Shown here: positions 1-12,139 of the stretch, one piece after another
Numbering within the stretch: the first letter of the stretch is position 1
Layout of the letters: every line of letters begins with the position of its first letter
Assembly: GCA_946699065.1 (NCBI GenBank)
Contig: CAMPDV010000091.1
Location: 434,001 to 498,000 of the forward strand
Direction: 5' to 3'
Length of the DNA: 64,000 nt
Source: Loxodes magnus
Lineage: Eukaryota; Ciliophora; Karyorelictea; Loxodida; Loxodidae
The notes under the pieces: generated by a model
The model's database searches: none
Seen by the model: only the letters and a program-made list of their open reading frames with translations
Told to the model about the DNA's origin: nothing
Program-made: the position numbers and the translations under genes

Positions 1-650
1 AAGAAATATGTTGGAACAGTGCAAGCAGAAGAATCTAAGAATGATCATCAATAAGATTTTAAAACTAAATAGAACAATGAAGATTAAAATTTCTCGTTTT
101 GATAAAACTATTTAGAATCAAAGCTTTTTAAATAAGAGAACTAATGAACAATTTTAATTTTCAGAATAATGAATTAACGATTTAAGAAAATAACTAATAT
201 AAAATATATTTATAACTAAAGAATAACATGAAGATAATCATAATCAAACTAATCAATTACCAATCAATGGAGATTTAAAAGTTTCTAATTAGATTAAAAA
301 AAATCCCAAAATTAAAAACTTAAAGATCATAATTTATCTGAAATAATAGAAAATATAGAAAGCAAGATATTTATAAAAAATTAACAAATATAATAAATAA
401 AAAATGTTGATACTGTTAATCAAGATTTCATTTATTAAGATTAGACATTGCCTGAAGAATACTAAGTGAAAAAGAGCAAAAAAACATGATTAGATTTATA
501 AACTATGGATAACACCAACAAGAGTTCATAAGAGAAAAATATTTGTCAGATCAAATGAAAACCAATAATGCTAATCTTCCATTTAATCAAGGAAGTCGTG
601 ATATCCATCCTCATAAATAAAATTGCAGCTTGTATCTAGTTTAAATTCTT
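1..650 (+). CDS. Possible 3' part of a gene cut by the window edge
   Basis: The first 600 bases read as plausible protein with TAA/TAG as Gln, but in two different frames. Frame 1 looks coding up to about base 480, with a stretch reading LPEEYQVKKSKK. Another frame looks better from about 430 to 620 (for example INYGQHQQEFIREKYLSDQ and NQGSRDIHPHK). An intron or a frameshift between 440 and 520 could join them; a GT..AG pair exists there but does not connect these two frames. No domain is recognised and no convincing stop is seen. It could equally be a decayed gene. Confidence 0.3.
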
Positions 651-699
651 TAGATAGCTAAACATTTTTAAACTTATTTTATATCAAATTTTTAATAAT

Positions 700-2790
700 A
701 TTTTTAAAAGTCAATTTTATTTATTTTAAGCATACTCCTTGCTTTAAATTTCGAAAATAAACAGCTTCGAAAAGTAAATTTCAATTGCTTAATTTATAAT
801 ATTTATTTTTAAGATTTATAATCTGATTTAGATAGCAACTAAATTGTTAATAAAAATATGATGCGAATGGAACAAATAGTATTTTAAGCTCGAACTTTAT
901 TAAGTTTCTTGAAAAATATTAATTTGACTATGTTGAGCTATATTTAATGGTTTAATGATTTATTTATTTTCATTTAGAATTATCATCTATAAAATATATT
1001 TAATTGAAAAATTTATTTATATTTTCTTTAATATAAATTAAACAAAAGCAAAAATATTTACTTTTACATTTCCAAATTTGAAAATTGTATTCTCAATTTA
1101 GAATTTCATTCTTTAGTTTTTACAATTATATTTTTTCTTAATTATATATTTCCTAAGAAATTTGCAAATCGTGCTTTTAGTTTAATTTAATACTATTTAA
1201 AATTTATTAATATAAATTTAAATTTAAAATTAATTAATGAAAACGATTAAAGGGAATAGTCTAAAAAATTATAAAATTTATCGTTTGTTCATATTTAATT
1301 AATGCTTATTTTTACTATATTATATCTGATAGAATCATAATTACAATAAAATAGATTTATCTAATTTATTTAATTAAGTTATGTTATTTTTCTTATTTTT
1401 TATTTTATAAATTTTTATATTTTCATTTTATTTCAGAATCTGAACTTAATTTTTGATTATTTTTCAATTTTAAAAATCATAAATTTGCTTAATTATTTCA
1501 AAGTTTTATATTTCTTTTTTCATTAATTTTAATAATCTCTTACAAATTTTATCTCTTTTTTGCAATTTTTTAATTTAAACTTAGCAATCTTAATTACTAT
1601 TTTACACTTATCTAAACTTTAATGTAAATAAATTACCATTATTTTAAAATTTTATTTCATAATAAATTAACTATAATTTTCTTATTGATATATGAAAAAG
1701 AGTCTAATTATCTAATTATATAAATATAGAATTATAGAACTATTTAAAAATTAGATGCATCAAATTAAAATAAATTTATTATTCTTCTTCCTTTTTATCA
1801 TATACTAACTCTTAGTTCTATGTTAATATCTTATGCTTTTCATTAATTGTAATTAAAGATAAAGTTATTAATTTTAGCTTTTTTAAATAATTCAAGCCAT
1901 ACATTGAAATACATAACTTAAGTTTTTATTAAAAGGAAACAATAAGGATAAATTATGTTTATATTCTAAGAGAAGAGCTTCATAGTTAACTTCTATTTTT
2001 CCTACTCTCCTAAATTACATTATGTAATAGGGCTTCATTTGTCCGCCTTCCTTGTCTCCCCCAAAATCCATATGTTCTTCTGATTTCTTCTCCAATTTTT
2101 ATTTTATTCGTTGATTCTTGAATTATAGATTTTTCTTTATATTTATCCAGTCTCTGTTGGTCAAAGGCAGAAAATTTTTTCTAAGATTAATTTTTTATTG
2201 TTTCCTTCAATTTCTGATTTTTTTCGATATTTTTTCAGCAGTGATTCTTCTAACATATTTAGCAAAAAATTCTTCTATGATAGAAATTTATCTTATTTGT
2301 ATCTTATTATTAATATTGCAATTTGATTTCCATTGGAATACTTGATTACTAATATAATGCTTTTTAAATTACTACTAATTATTATTCTTACTTTTCTTAC
2401 AGTTCTTTTATTCGCTATTAAATTTTAGGAAATATGAATTAAAACATTTTAGGAATTTCATTGAATTATTTGTCAATTCTTCCATTGTGATTAATATTTA
2501 TGATTATTTATGATTATTTCTTATTAAAAGATCTTCTATTGTGGAAATTTGGCATAGTTATTCAATCAGATTTTCTAAAATATTTTCTAATTTTTCAATC
2601 CTTTTTCTTTATTATTTTAACTCCTGTTATATGTTAGTTTTTTTTTGCACCTATTATGCATATACTTCCTTAGATTATATTTCTTAATTTTTTAGGCTCT
2701 TATTCAATTAGATTTGATTATTATTCTTATTTTTTTCGAATGGACTTAGAAAAGACTATTTCTTAGGTATCTTTTTTAATCATTTATAAC
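700..2790. other. AT-rich stretch with no supported gene
   Basis: Mostly A/T with long homopolymer runs. A short GC-richer patch at about 2040-2110 contains a run of C residues (G on the minus strand). A minus-strand reading around 1950-2800 has weak coil-like character and might be a very degraded family A copy, but no zinc knuckle or conserved 3' end could be found there. Confidence 0.5.
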
Positions 2791-2792
2791 AT

Positions 2793-3480
2793 AACATAAT
2801 TTATTAACGTGGTGTTACCTTAATTTGGTTTGCCACTAGTAAAAAAGTTTAAAATTTAAATTATCTTAAGTATTATTCCATTCCAATCTTCCTGAGTCTT
2901 CTTTTTTGAATACAAATCTTGTAGTACTTAGTTCACCTTTTTTTATTAAAGGTATCTTGCTTCAATCGAGTTCGATTCCAAACATATTCAAATTTCTGCT
3001 TTATTGAGAAAATGCTATGTCCTTCAAGAGTTCTTTTCCTATATACATCCCCTTTCTGTAAAATAAACCATCTGGAGTGCATTATAAATTACTTATGCAT
3101 TTCCATAACTTGAAACTTTCAAGTTTTTGGTTTTATTAGAATTTTCAGCAATATCTTAAAATGTGTCCATATTTCCTGCAATATCCGCATTATTTTATAT
3201 TCTTTAATATCGGAATTTTTATTGGTTGAGGATTCAGCTCCACATCATGGGGTCATTTGTTACTGTATTTTTAGAAATAATTTTTGTTCAATTCTCAGAT
3301 TGACTGGTTAGAATTTTTCATTTTTTAGTATTTGTACTAGACATTAGGTATGCGATTTTTCCTCCAAGCTCTTATACGTTTCTTAAAAGTTTAAAATTCT
3401 CCTATTACAAAGCTTTGAGTTCTTAGAGTATCGTAACTTGATTGGGATTGATCCTGTTTAGAAGAGACTTTTTGTAAGAA
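2793..3480 (-). repeat. Family A copy 1: zinc-knuckle element
   Basis: This minus-strand copy has the best-preserved zinc knuckle of the family: CGYCRKYGHILRYC, encoded at 3189-3148, a perfect C-x2-C-x4-H-x4-C (nucleic-acid or protein-binding CCHC type). About 25 codons later it has a TPDGLFYRKG segment that corresponds to the (D/N/E)G-x-(I/F)-Y-R motif of other copies. The 3' end at about 2793 carries the family signature, CACGTTAAT followed by an ATTAT-rich tail. In-frame TGA codons are read as Trp. The upstream half is coil-like. The start was not located; the 3' end of copy 2 lies immediately upstream. Confidence 0.65.
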
Positions 3481-3489
3481 ATTTTCAAT

Positions 3490-4238
3490 TTCTTTATGTT
3501 AAAATAATATATTAAAGTGACAAAACTTTATTTTATTAGTCATTAATAGAGTTTTTAAAAAGTTTTTATCCTCAATAAGTTTTATAGTCAAATTTTTCTA
3601 GTTTCTCTGGTTTTAAATTCTTATTAATTTCTTACTTTCTCCTCTAGCTTAAGATTGGAAATCAAAACCACACTATCATTTTTTGAATCTCATCAGTGCA
3701 CTCATAATCTTTGGAGCTTCTTAGTTCGGACAAATATATTTTACTAATATATTTTTCCGTTTGGCATGCAGTAAATCTTAAATAAGTTGTAAGTAAGATT
3801 TTCTGTTTATAAGTTTTACTTTGATTAGAATTTGTTTCAATTTCTTATCTTGTGGCCATATTTTTGCAGTATTAGCATTTAACTTTTCCTTTTTATCGAA
3901 GATTTAGAACGAATTCTTTTTTTTCTTTACTCTGGTTTAGTTCGTTTGTTAATATAAATTTGCTCCAATTGATATATTCTCTGATTCAAGTCTTTTCTTA
4001 AACTACTTTCGATTTTATTCCATCTATTAGAAGAGAGACTATTAGTTAATTTCTAATTTAAAGTTCCATTCATTGTATAATTTGCTAATAGTTAGGATTT
4101 AAAATTAAGTTTTTTATTTAGATTTTAAACTTCCTTTGTTAGTTTCTAATTATCCAATTTTAGCATGTAGAAATCATTACTTAAGTCTGGCTAATTATTT
4201 GGTACTGCTGGAAACGTCCGCTATTTCTTGAGAGAAAT
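3490..4238 (-). pseudogene. Family A copy 2: broken zinc-knuckle gene
   Basis: This copy is closely similar to the copy at 51.96-52.71 kb over its 5' half, but the position of the start ATG is ATT (about 4238). Its knuckle begins CQYCK and continues YGHKIRN only after a one-base change of frame. The last cysteine position reads TGA. A CMPNGKIY segment downstream matches CTPDGLFY of copy 1. The 3' end (about 3490-3530) shows GTCACTTTAAT and an AT-rich tail, the same end seen at 52.7 kb. The lost start and the frameshift indicate a pseudogene. Confidence 0.6.
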
Positions 4239-5084
4239 TTTATTAATATAATGATTAAAATCTAAGACATAAAATATTACTTTTAATGTATAAAATCAGG
4301 ATTAGTTCTTATTTAGATAAATTTCATAATTTTGACTTTTTTAATTTGAATTTTTTGCAATTGATAGTAAATATTTAGAAAGATTTTAACAAAATTAATA
4401 AAAATTTAATTTTTCTTATGTTAATCTAATTTAAATCGTAATATTATGTATAGTCCAAATTTTTTATTTTAAAATTGTCTTACTTAATAAACATCTAATC
4501 AATCATAAACTTTTATTACTAAATACTTTCAATAATTTAAACCATTGCTTTACTTTTCCTTTTATTATTCTAATTTAATTTTATATGTTTTTAAGTTTTA
4601 TCTAATGTTGTTTTTCTAAGGCTTTCAAAATAATAGAAAATATCTTAAAGCTAACTATTAATTTAAGAGTATTAATTCTTATTAAGATTTTAAATTATAT
4701 GAATGTATTTAATAGTAAGATTTTTAATAAATCTATAGCTAAGTATAAATTTAAAATGCTTTAAAGGTGAGACATAAAAATTAATATAAAACGTAAATTT
4801 TAAATAATTAAAGGAAATTATCTAAAAAATTGCGGATATAAAAAAATGCCAGAAGGTCGCTAGAAGGGTTTTTTTCCAGCTCCATAGAAAAAGGAAAGAA
4901 ATCTAGAGATTTATAATTCTTCTTCTACAAGTCTTCTTTAATAACATTATAATTTTTTTAGGCTCTTTAACCCCTAAATTTTGGAAAATGAAGATAGGAT
5001 TAAATTGAATAAGAAATTAAATCAACAGAAACTGACTAAAGCAAGCGAGATTTTTTACTCCCATAGCATCGATAAAGCAATTAC

Positions 5085-5612
5085 ATGAAAAGTGGTAATT
5101 AAAAAGTAATATAGAAATAGAAAAATGATGAATAGCTAATAATAGAATAACTTATGAAATACATCCGCAATCCATAAGAAGAAGTTTAAATATTAAAGAA
5201 AGAAAACCAAAAATTATTATAGTAAAGTTAAAGTAATGAAGAAAGATTAATGAAACAGGAAATCGAAGTGAAACTTTTGGGAGAAAAAAGAATTTAACCT
5301 TAAATCTTAGCTGAAAATAAAATGAAACTAGAATACGTAAAACCCATAGAGATAACTCCTTCCAGAAGGATCGTCAAACGATGCTACCTGTGCAAATCAA
5401 GATTCCACACATACAAGAGATGCAAAATATATTTAGATAAACAAGAAGAAACAGTAAAGAGATTTGGAGAGAACTATCAGGAATTTATGTAGACAAAGAT
5501 GGAAGAATATATAGAAGGAGGCTTTTTAAGGGAGTGCCAGAACTCCAAAAAAACTAGGAGTCCCGAACTTTATTTTAAACCTCAAGGAACGAACTTTGGA
5601 GGTATGCATTGA
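5085..5612 (+). CDS. Family A copy 3: CCHC zinc-knuckle protein
   Basis: This reads as 175 residues from ATG 5085 to TGA 5612 with no internal TGA. The N-terminal two thirds is rich in E, K, Q and L and probably forms a coiled coil. A perfect C-x2-C-x4-H-x4-C knuckle, CYLCKSRFHTYKRC, lies at 5382-5423. Downstream, a different frame carries DKDGRIYRRRLFKG (about 5492-5533), the family's IYR motif, so the C-terminal part has probably slipped frame or is spliced in. The copy ends in the CACTTTAAT...ATTATTATTATTA signature near 5675. CCHC knuckles usually bind RNA or DNA; the function here is unknown. Coding upstream of 5085 is possible. Confidence 0.5.
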
Positions 5613-5689
5613 AGGGATTTATAATCCTCGAAGATACGAACACTTTAATTTAGTATATTATCATTATTATTATTAAAAAATAGCAAATA

Positions 5690-6420
5690 AATATGTCTTT
5701 AAAAATATAAACACATTAATAGATTTTTAGATAAAAGAGATAATATATGAAGAAAGTTTCTTTTTTTATATCTAAACTAATTTTTAGAATCTCAAAGTAA
5801 ATTATCTCAAAGAAAAATGATTAAATTAAAAAATGATAATGCAAAAAGATCTTTTATTAATGTTTCTAATACTTGTTTAAATGAAAAAATTATGATTAAG
5901 CATAGAAAAGAAATTAGTTTGAAAATAGATCGAAGGAAAAATATACCAGAAAAAATAACATAAATAAAATTCAATGCTCATTAATGGTTTGCTTTTTATT
6001 CCAATATTTTGCTGAATCTATAAATGATTCTAGATATTCTTTTTTATTATCTTTTATTATTTTATTATCATATTAAATATTTTCTTTATTCTTTATTCTT
6101 CAAACTGATTTAACTGTATTTTTCTTAATTTTTTATTTAAAACTTGAAATTAACCAGACAAATTTATTAATTTCAATTTATATTTAAAAATTATTATATT
6201 GCTTTTAATTTTATTAACATTATTTTCTTTCAAAGGAATTATAAGTTATTTGATTTAAAAAGTTAAAATTTCTCATCCAAAAATTTTAATTTTTTTTTAA
6301 TTATCGTTATTAAAGACTATAGCAAAATATGTTAAAATTCTTGAAGATATTAGGCTTGTCTTAACTTTAAATTAATTATTTTGAATTATTATTATTATAT
6401 ATTATAAATTGTTTGCGACA
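5690..6420. other. AT-rich spacer, nothing recognised
   Basis: Low-complexity A/T sequence between two family A copies. No conserved motif, RNA gene or coding frame could be supported. Confidence 0.5.
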
Positions 6421-6424
6421 TCTG

Positions 6425-7249
6425 ACAGATCACCACTTAAAAAATGTTTTGAGGTTAGTTTTTTCTAGCTTTTTGCGGGCTCTAGTACTTGTGAGTCTTG
6501 CTTTTCTGATAAATTCTCCCTCTGTTATTAGTTCTTGTTATGATTCCTAGATCCACAGATTCTATTTTTCCCTTTAGTCTGTAAATTGATCCATTTTTGC
6601 TATATTAAATCTCATTTTTTCTTTTCTGATTTATAATTGCATTGATTTCTTTATGTTTATTCTTTGATTCCTCTAAAAGGTTTACAGTTCTTCCAAAGAA
6701 GCCACTAGTTCTGGCAATTATAACACAGTTTCTTAATATTGGCTTCTTTTTTAGTTATCTTTGTTGCTTAATTAATCTTCTCAATCTTCATTTTATCAGT
6801 GCTTAGAATTCAATTTAGTACACTCTGCTAACTTTTAAGGTTCTTCCGACTTTAGAAAATATTTTCGATCTATTAGCTTTTATCTTATTCTCTTTAGTAA
6901 TTCCAAAGGGCATCTAGTTCTCTATCTTGGTCTGCCATCCTAATTTTTTGGAAGTTCGTGCTAAATAAGTTCGACTAACTACTCGTTCTTCTTATGAAAT
7001 TTCCTGACTTCTTCCTGGAGGCTTAGGATTACTTTGATGAGCTGCTCCATTTCTTATCTTGCCATAAGGGCTAACTCAGAGACCTCTTTGTGTAGGACAG
7101 ACTTCAGCTGTTTCCTAGATTTTTTCTCCGATGTTGGCGTTGCCGCGTGTGTCATTTTTGATAGCCATTTTCTGTTCCTCATAGCTTTGCTATGCGCAAT
7201 TTTACTAATTCTTAGACACAGGAAAAGATTCCTTTATGAAATGAGACAT
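6425..7249 (-). pseudogene. Family A copy 4: degenerate zinc-knuckle gene
   Basis: This copy starts at ATG 7249, only 72 bases beyond the stop of the RING-OTU gene and on the same strand. It is GC-richer than its surroundings. The reading moves between three frames: an N-terminal stretch from the ATG; a coil-like stretch containing LQEEVRKFHKKNEQLVELIQ; then a knuckle-like CYNCQNQWLLWKNC (encoded at 6725-6684), where the histidine position is Leu. A NGSIYRLKGK segment in yet another frame matches the family IYR motif. Two or more frame changes make an intact protein unlikely, though very short introns cannot be excluded. Confidence 0.5.
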
Positions 7250-7321
7250 TTTTTTAAAATTATTTTGAATTAAATTAATTAAATTAATTAATTTTAATTT
7301 TAAATAAGTTTAAATTATTTT

Positions 7322-10300
7322 TCATTTTCTTAATCTTGCTTCAGCTTTAATCTAAGCATCCTTAAACTTCTCTTATCCTACTATTTTTTCTATTTCTTAG
7401 TTAGTTAACTATCTTCCACATGATTAGCATGTTGATCTTTATCCTGATTCATTATTATTAACAATTATTCTTCCTCCTGTCTTTAATTCTATCCAATCTT
7501 CTAAACATAGGTTACAAATTTAATGTCTACAACTTAATTCTGTGAAAAATTATTATTCTAATTCCATAAAGCAAATAGTGCATTATAGTATTTAAGTTGC
7601 TTATTGCCGTTAAATTTATTTTTAAAAATCTATACCTCTTGCTTCAGTACTCATATAAGGAAAATCATACTTAATTTGGAATTATTTAAACTCCTCTCGA
7701 GGACTTTCTTCCTCAGTTTTCTAAATTTCTATAAAAAACGGAGTTTCAGGATGATCGATTTAGTAACCTTATGGAACTTTGAATTCCTGTGTATATTTCT
7801 CGTTTACTTAATCAAATCCATCGGCATTTGATTAATCAATGGAGTAGATAATATCATAATGTCCTGGCTTATACAAAATATATATCAAGGGACACTTTCC
7901 TGCTATTTTCATTTATTCAAATGATAAAGCTCCTTCATAATTTCTATCAATTGTTATTATTTATATTTATACAAATAATATCACTTGAAGAGGTCCTATT
8001 CCCAATCCATCTGCCTCTTTACCCATTAATAGAACATTTTCAATGAGTTACTTATATGGAATTTAACAGAAAGGTTCGAAATATTCTCTATGAGACTCCA
8101 AATAATTAGCAGTTAAGCAGCGCATAGTTCATATGAGAGCTTCATCTTAGTTGTCTTTATTATATTATAATTCTTCAACTAAAAACTATTAAATAAACTA
8201 ATCTTTTTACTATTTTCTTTATCTCAATTTGTATAAAAATTAAACAAAAGTTTGATAGAGCTTTAAATGAACTTCATTGTTAGATTTGCTAGGTCTTATC
8301 TAATAATATCCTTATTTGCTTTCTAGTTTATTTATTAAATCTTCAAGATGTTAAATAGAAGTTGTAAATCGAGTTAAGTGTTCTAAATAAGAAAATCCAA
8401 CAGCACGGAAGTAACAGTTTCCATCACCTCTAACACTTCTGAAAGAATCAAATTTTTTTTGTAAATCTTTAACTGCTTTTTAAATATTAGCATTATGCTT
8501 AAATTCTTTAGAATAGGTATTTAAAGATTTTCTTGGATATATTTGCTTTAGTTATGACTATTGAATAATATTTTCCTATCCTTAGTCTTTGATATCGATT
8601 TAAGCATTTCCTAAGTTAGCATTCTCTTATTATTCTGATTAATTTTTATTTATAATATCTTTTGACTCTTCTTAAGGTTTTTAATTTTAATCTTATGAAA
8701 TATTTTTTAACTATTTTTCTAGCTGATCTTTTTTATCCTCTAATTTCTATTAATTCTCTTTCTCTTTTTATCCCTAAATATTCAACTCTAATTATTATGT
8801 CTCTAAATCTTTTTTTGATTGAGTGTTTTATTCTTGTTAATGCTTCAAGTCTTATTCTAGCTTAGCTATTTAGTTTTTAAATTGAGAGACTTAGTTTTCA
8901 TTTGATTTGATTGTAACTGAAAGATTGGAGATTTGATCATTAAGAGTTTTAATTTCATTTTGATAGTCTAAAATTTACTTCTTTGCGTTGGAATTTTCTT
9001 CTTATAAAGTTTATTTTTCTTATGTTATTTTAATTTTTTCTTAAGTTAAATCTTTCTTTTCTTATTCCTAGTTTTATAATTACTAGTTTATTGTTTTTAG
9101 ATTTTATTCTATTTTTTCTTTTTCTATTTTCATCTACTCTGTTAAATTTTTTTGCTGATTTAGATCTTGCTATTATTTAGCTAGTTCGTTTTAATTTGAA
9201 TTCAGTTATTCTTCTTTTTATTTTAAATTATCTTATTAACTTTTAACTTATTCATTCAGCTGTTTTATTTAGTTATTACTATTTTCATTTTGCTATTTAA
9301 TTTTTTCGTTTTCTACTTAATTTTATTATTATCCACTTATAATTGGCTATTAAAGCTTTTCATTTTCTTCTTTCAAAGTTTTTATTTAATCACCCAAGTT
9401 TATTTATATTTATTTAACTTCCTTTGTTTTATCTTCCAATTCTTTTCCCAACTCAGTTACTTCTTCTGTTTTTTGTTTTAGCTGATTTGCCAAATCTTAT
9501 AGATTATCTTATTATAGGTTTTATTCATTTTTATTTTATTGTTAATTATCTTTTTGTTCTATATTTTTTATTTCTTCTTATAGTTAGTTTAGTTTGTTTT
9601 GCAACTCAGTGTTTTATTTTCTAATACCTTCATTTTCAGTCTCAATCAACTTATTTTGCTGTATTAAATCTAATTTAGTTTATTCGTTTTGTTCTTATAA
9701 ATTTTTTATTTCATTCATAAAGTTTTGCTTTTATAAATCTATTTATGCTTCTAGCTCTTTTAGCTATTATTCTAACTGCTAAACTTGATTTTGTTATGAT
9801 TATAACTCTTACTATTAGTTCGCTTAATCACTTTGTTATTCTTCTATTTTTTCATTTATTTATTATTCTTGAGATTATTCCTTATTCAAATTGTTTTCTT
9901 TACTTATATTTAACGACTATAATTATTAGTTTTCTTCCTATAATTGCTGAATTTAGTTTTGCAAAACTAATATCTCAGCTTATAGATTTATTATATTATT
10001 TTGCTAGTAATTGTATTAATTTTTTCTTTTTTCTATTAATTGATCTCTATTTTCTACAGTTTTTTATAATATTTATAATTTTTTTTTAAGTTCCTGGTTT
10101 TACTCTTTTAGTTCTTATATTTATTTATCGCTCTCAATTATCTAATTTTTTTAGCTTTAGCTCTCTTTATTTAGTTCTTCTAATTCTTAGCACTTTTGTT
10201 TCAACTCTTGATTTTCTTTAACTTTTTTTTAAAGGTTTTAATTTATCTAATTTACTTGTTCGTCAAAATTTTTTTGCTGATTTCTATTTTTTTTATCAAA

Positions 10301-10778
10301 ATCTTTAACTTCACCTGATAATTTGGTAACTTCCTTCTTTAATTTATTTCTTTCATTTTGTATATTTTATGCATTTTTATATTCCAGTTCATTTTAAGAT
10401 TTTTAATTTTTAAGATTCTATTCAACCTCTTACATTTCTTTTTTAAGTTTTTATATTTATTCTTCGTATTTCTACTTCTCTCTTTCAAAGTCACTTCTTT
10501 ATTTTTACATTTCTTTTTTCATTTATTCTTCGTTCTATATTTAAATAAATTACCTTTTTCCATTTTACTTTTAAGAGCTATTCATTATCATTTATCTTGG
10601 TCTATTGTCTGCATTTTGAGCAATCTACTAAGAGAAATTCCTCTTTATTTTCTTCTTGCTTTACTTGAGATGATTTCAAGAGGCATTTTTAGCACATATA
10701 ATGGTTGCATTTAAGAATAACAAAATCTTATTACTAAGGTTAGTCACATTAAATGCACTAGGCTTATTAGCCACCCAT
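7322..10778 (-). CDS. RING - coiled coil - otubain (OTU) protease - RING fusion protein
   Basis: With one 19-nt intron (10553-10535) this is 1145 residues, from ATG 10778 to TGA 7322; the length fits one uninterrupted frame. The N-terminal RING has Cys8-x2-Cys11, Cys24-x-His26-x2-Cys29-x2-Cys32 and Cys53-x2-Cys56. Residues of about 75-700 are a Gln/Glu/Lys/Asn-rich coiled coil. An OTU cysteine protease of the otubain (peptidase C65) type follows: VRGDGNCYFRA gives Asp779 and Cys782, and PGHYDIIY gives His967 and Asp969, with the otubain-like MGKEADGLGIGPLQV segment between them. A second RING starts at Cys1060 (CTIC...CRHQICNLC...CQSC). Predicted role: a ubiquitin ligase and deubiquitinase on one scaffold, probably cytosolic since no signal or membrane segment is seen. 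Trp at IWTMRC is TGA. Its 5' part is duplicated in the gene at 20324. Confidence 0.9.
8818..10778 (-). repeat. Inverted duplicate of 20324 to about 22.6 kb
   Basis: From the start codon to about 8818 this sequence is nearly identical to the opposite-strand copy beginning at 20324, with only scattered substitutions. The plus copy has about 310 extra bases in the coiled coil (around 21.85-22.16 kb). The homology ends near 8818, inside the coiled coil and before the OTU domain. Confidence 0.85.
10535..10553 (-). other. 19-nt intron of the RING-OTU gene
   Basis: GT...AG segment directly after the first RING. Its removal joins the RING frame to the coiled-coil frame, and the whole 3457-nt gene then becomes a multiple of three (3438). 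An identical intron sits at the same place in the gene at 20324. Longer alternatives ending at a downstream AG also keep frame, so the 3' site is not certain. Confidence 0.65.
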
Positions 10779-10789
10779 TATTATAATTT

Positions 10790-12130
10790 TGAATAATTAA
10801 TTGATGTAAATAAGCAATAAAATAAGAAATTATTATAATTTATCTCATAATATAATCTTTTCAGTATAAACTTTAATTATTTATTTTATAATTATCTTTT
10901 ATCTATTTTATTTTTAGCTTCAAATCCCTGTTTTTTTATTTTTATTTTTGCTCTTCTTAGGTAAAAAAAAAATATAATCTTCTTTCTTTCTAAATTATTA
11001 AAAATTAAGCATTTATAATTATTTTTTAAATTAGTGAGAATAAATAGAAGGAAACAACTATAAGATTATTTTTAAATAAGCATTTTGTATTCTTTGAGCA
11101 AACCTTAGATAGATCACATACACTTTTTCTTATTATAAAGAGCTCATTTTACTTACTTAAATGAATTGCTTTATTTGAAATATCTAAAGTGCTATAAAAC
11201 TTATTCTTTAGACTTATACTCTTTTTTAATTGTTATTAAACTCTAAAAGCTTATTGGCTTTAATAGTTCTATTTTATTTTCTTAATAGACTTTTATATTT
11301 AATATTTATATAAATAGATTGCTATTTTAATCCTACATAATTATTGTGTTATGCATTTAATTTAACTTCTTCAAGTTTAATATTAAAAAGGAGAATTTAC
11401 AATTCGTACTTTAGAACTAATTACTCATTTTTAAAATTTAAAAGTTATAAATTAAGCTTATTATATCCCAAAGCTTAATATAAATAATTAAAATAGCTTT
11501 AATACTTTTAGGCTATTTTATTTGAGTCATTTGCTTAAACATTTTTATCAATTATTTATTTTTATTGGATAAGCTTAGAATTATTTCTTTAAATATTAAA
11601 ATAAAGCTAAAGCTTCTAAAGAATTATTAATAGAAGATGGCATCTAAAATTTTAAGAATATTTACTAAAAAATAAAATTATAAGTCCTGAGGTTAATTTT
11701 TCCTTTTTAATTTTTAAACAAATTTCAATAGTTTCTATATAAGAAAAATAACAAGTTTTAGCTAATATCATTAGATCCTAATTCAATTAAAATAGAAGTT
11801 TTTAATTGTTTAATATGTATAATCGTGCATTATAGTTTAACTACTTCTAGAATTTAGTTTTAATACTAATTTTACATCTTTTAGATTTACCTTAATACCA
11901 TTTATTAAATCGTTATTTTCCTCTTTTATTTTTTTGGATTTGTTTTAAATTTAAATAAAAGACTAAGTTTAAGCAACTATTTTTATTGTAAGTATTACAA
12001 TTGATAAAAGCTTTAATATTTTTCCTTGTAAATACATTTATTATCTTAAGCTATAAAATTATATAATTGTAGTTCATAAAGCAAGTTTATTTAAAATATT
12101 AATTTTAGATTTATTATAATTATTCAATCA
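10790..12130. other. Intergenic, nothing recognised
   Basis: AT-rich interval between the 5' end of the RING-OTU gene and the 3' end of the glycosyltransferase gene. No motif-bearing frame or RNA gene was found on either strand. Confidence 0.5.
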
Positions 12131-12139
12131 AGTTTTTAG

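Noticed and set aside
9290-10714. Leucine/phenylalanine-rich, membrane-protein-like plus-strand frames
   Set aside because: They are antisense shadows of the minus-strand RING-OTU coiled coil; the same peptides appear opposite the gene at 20324.
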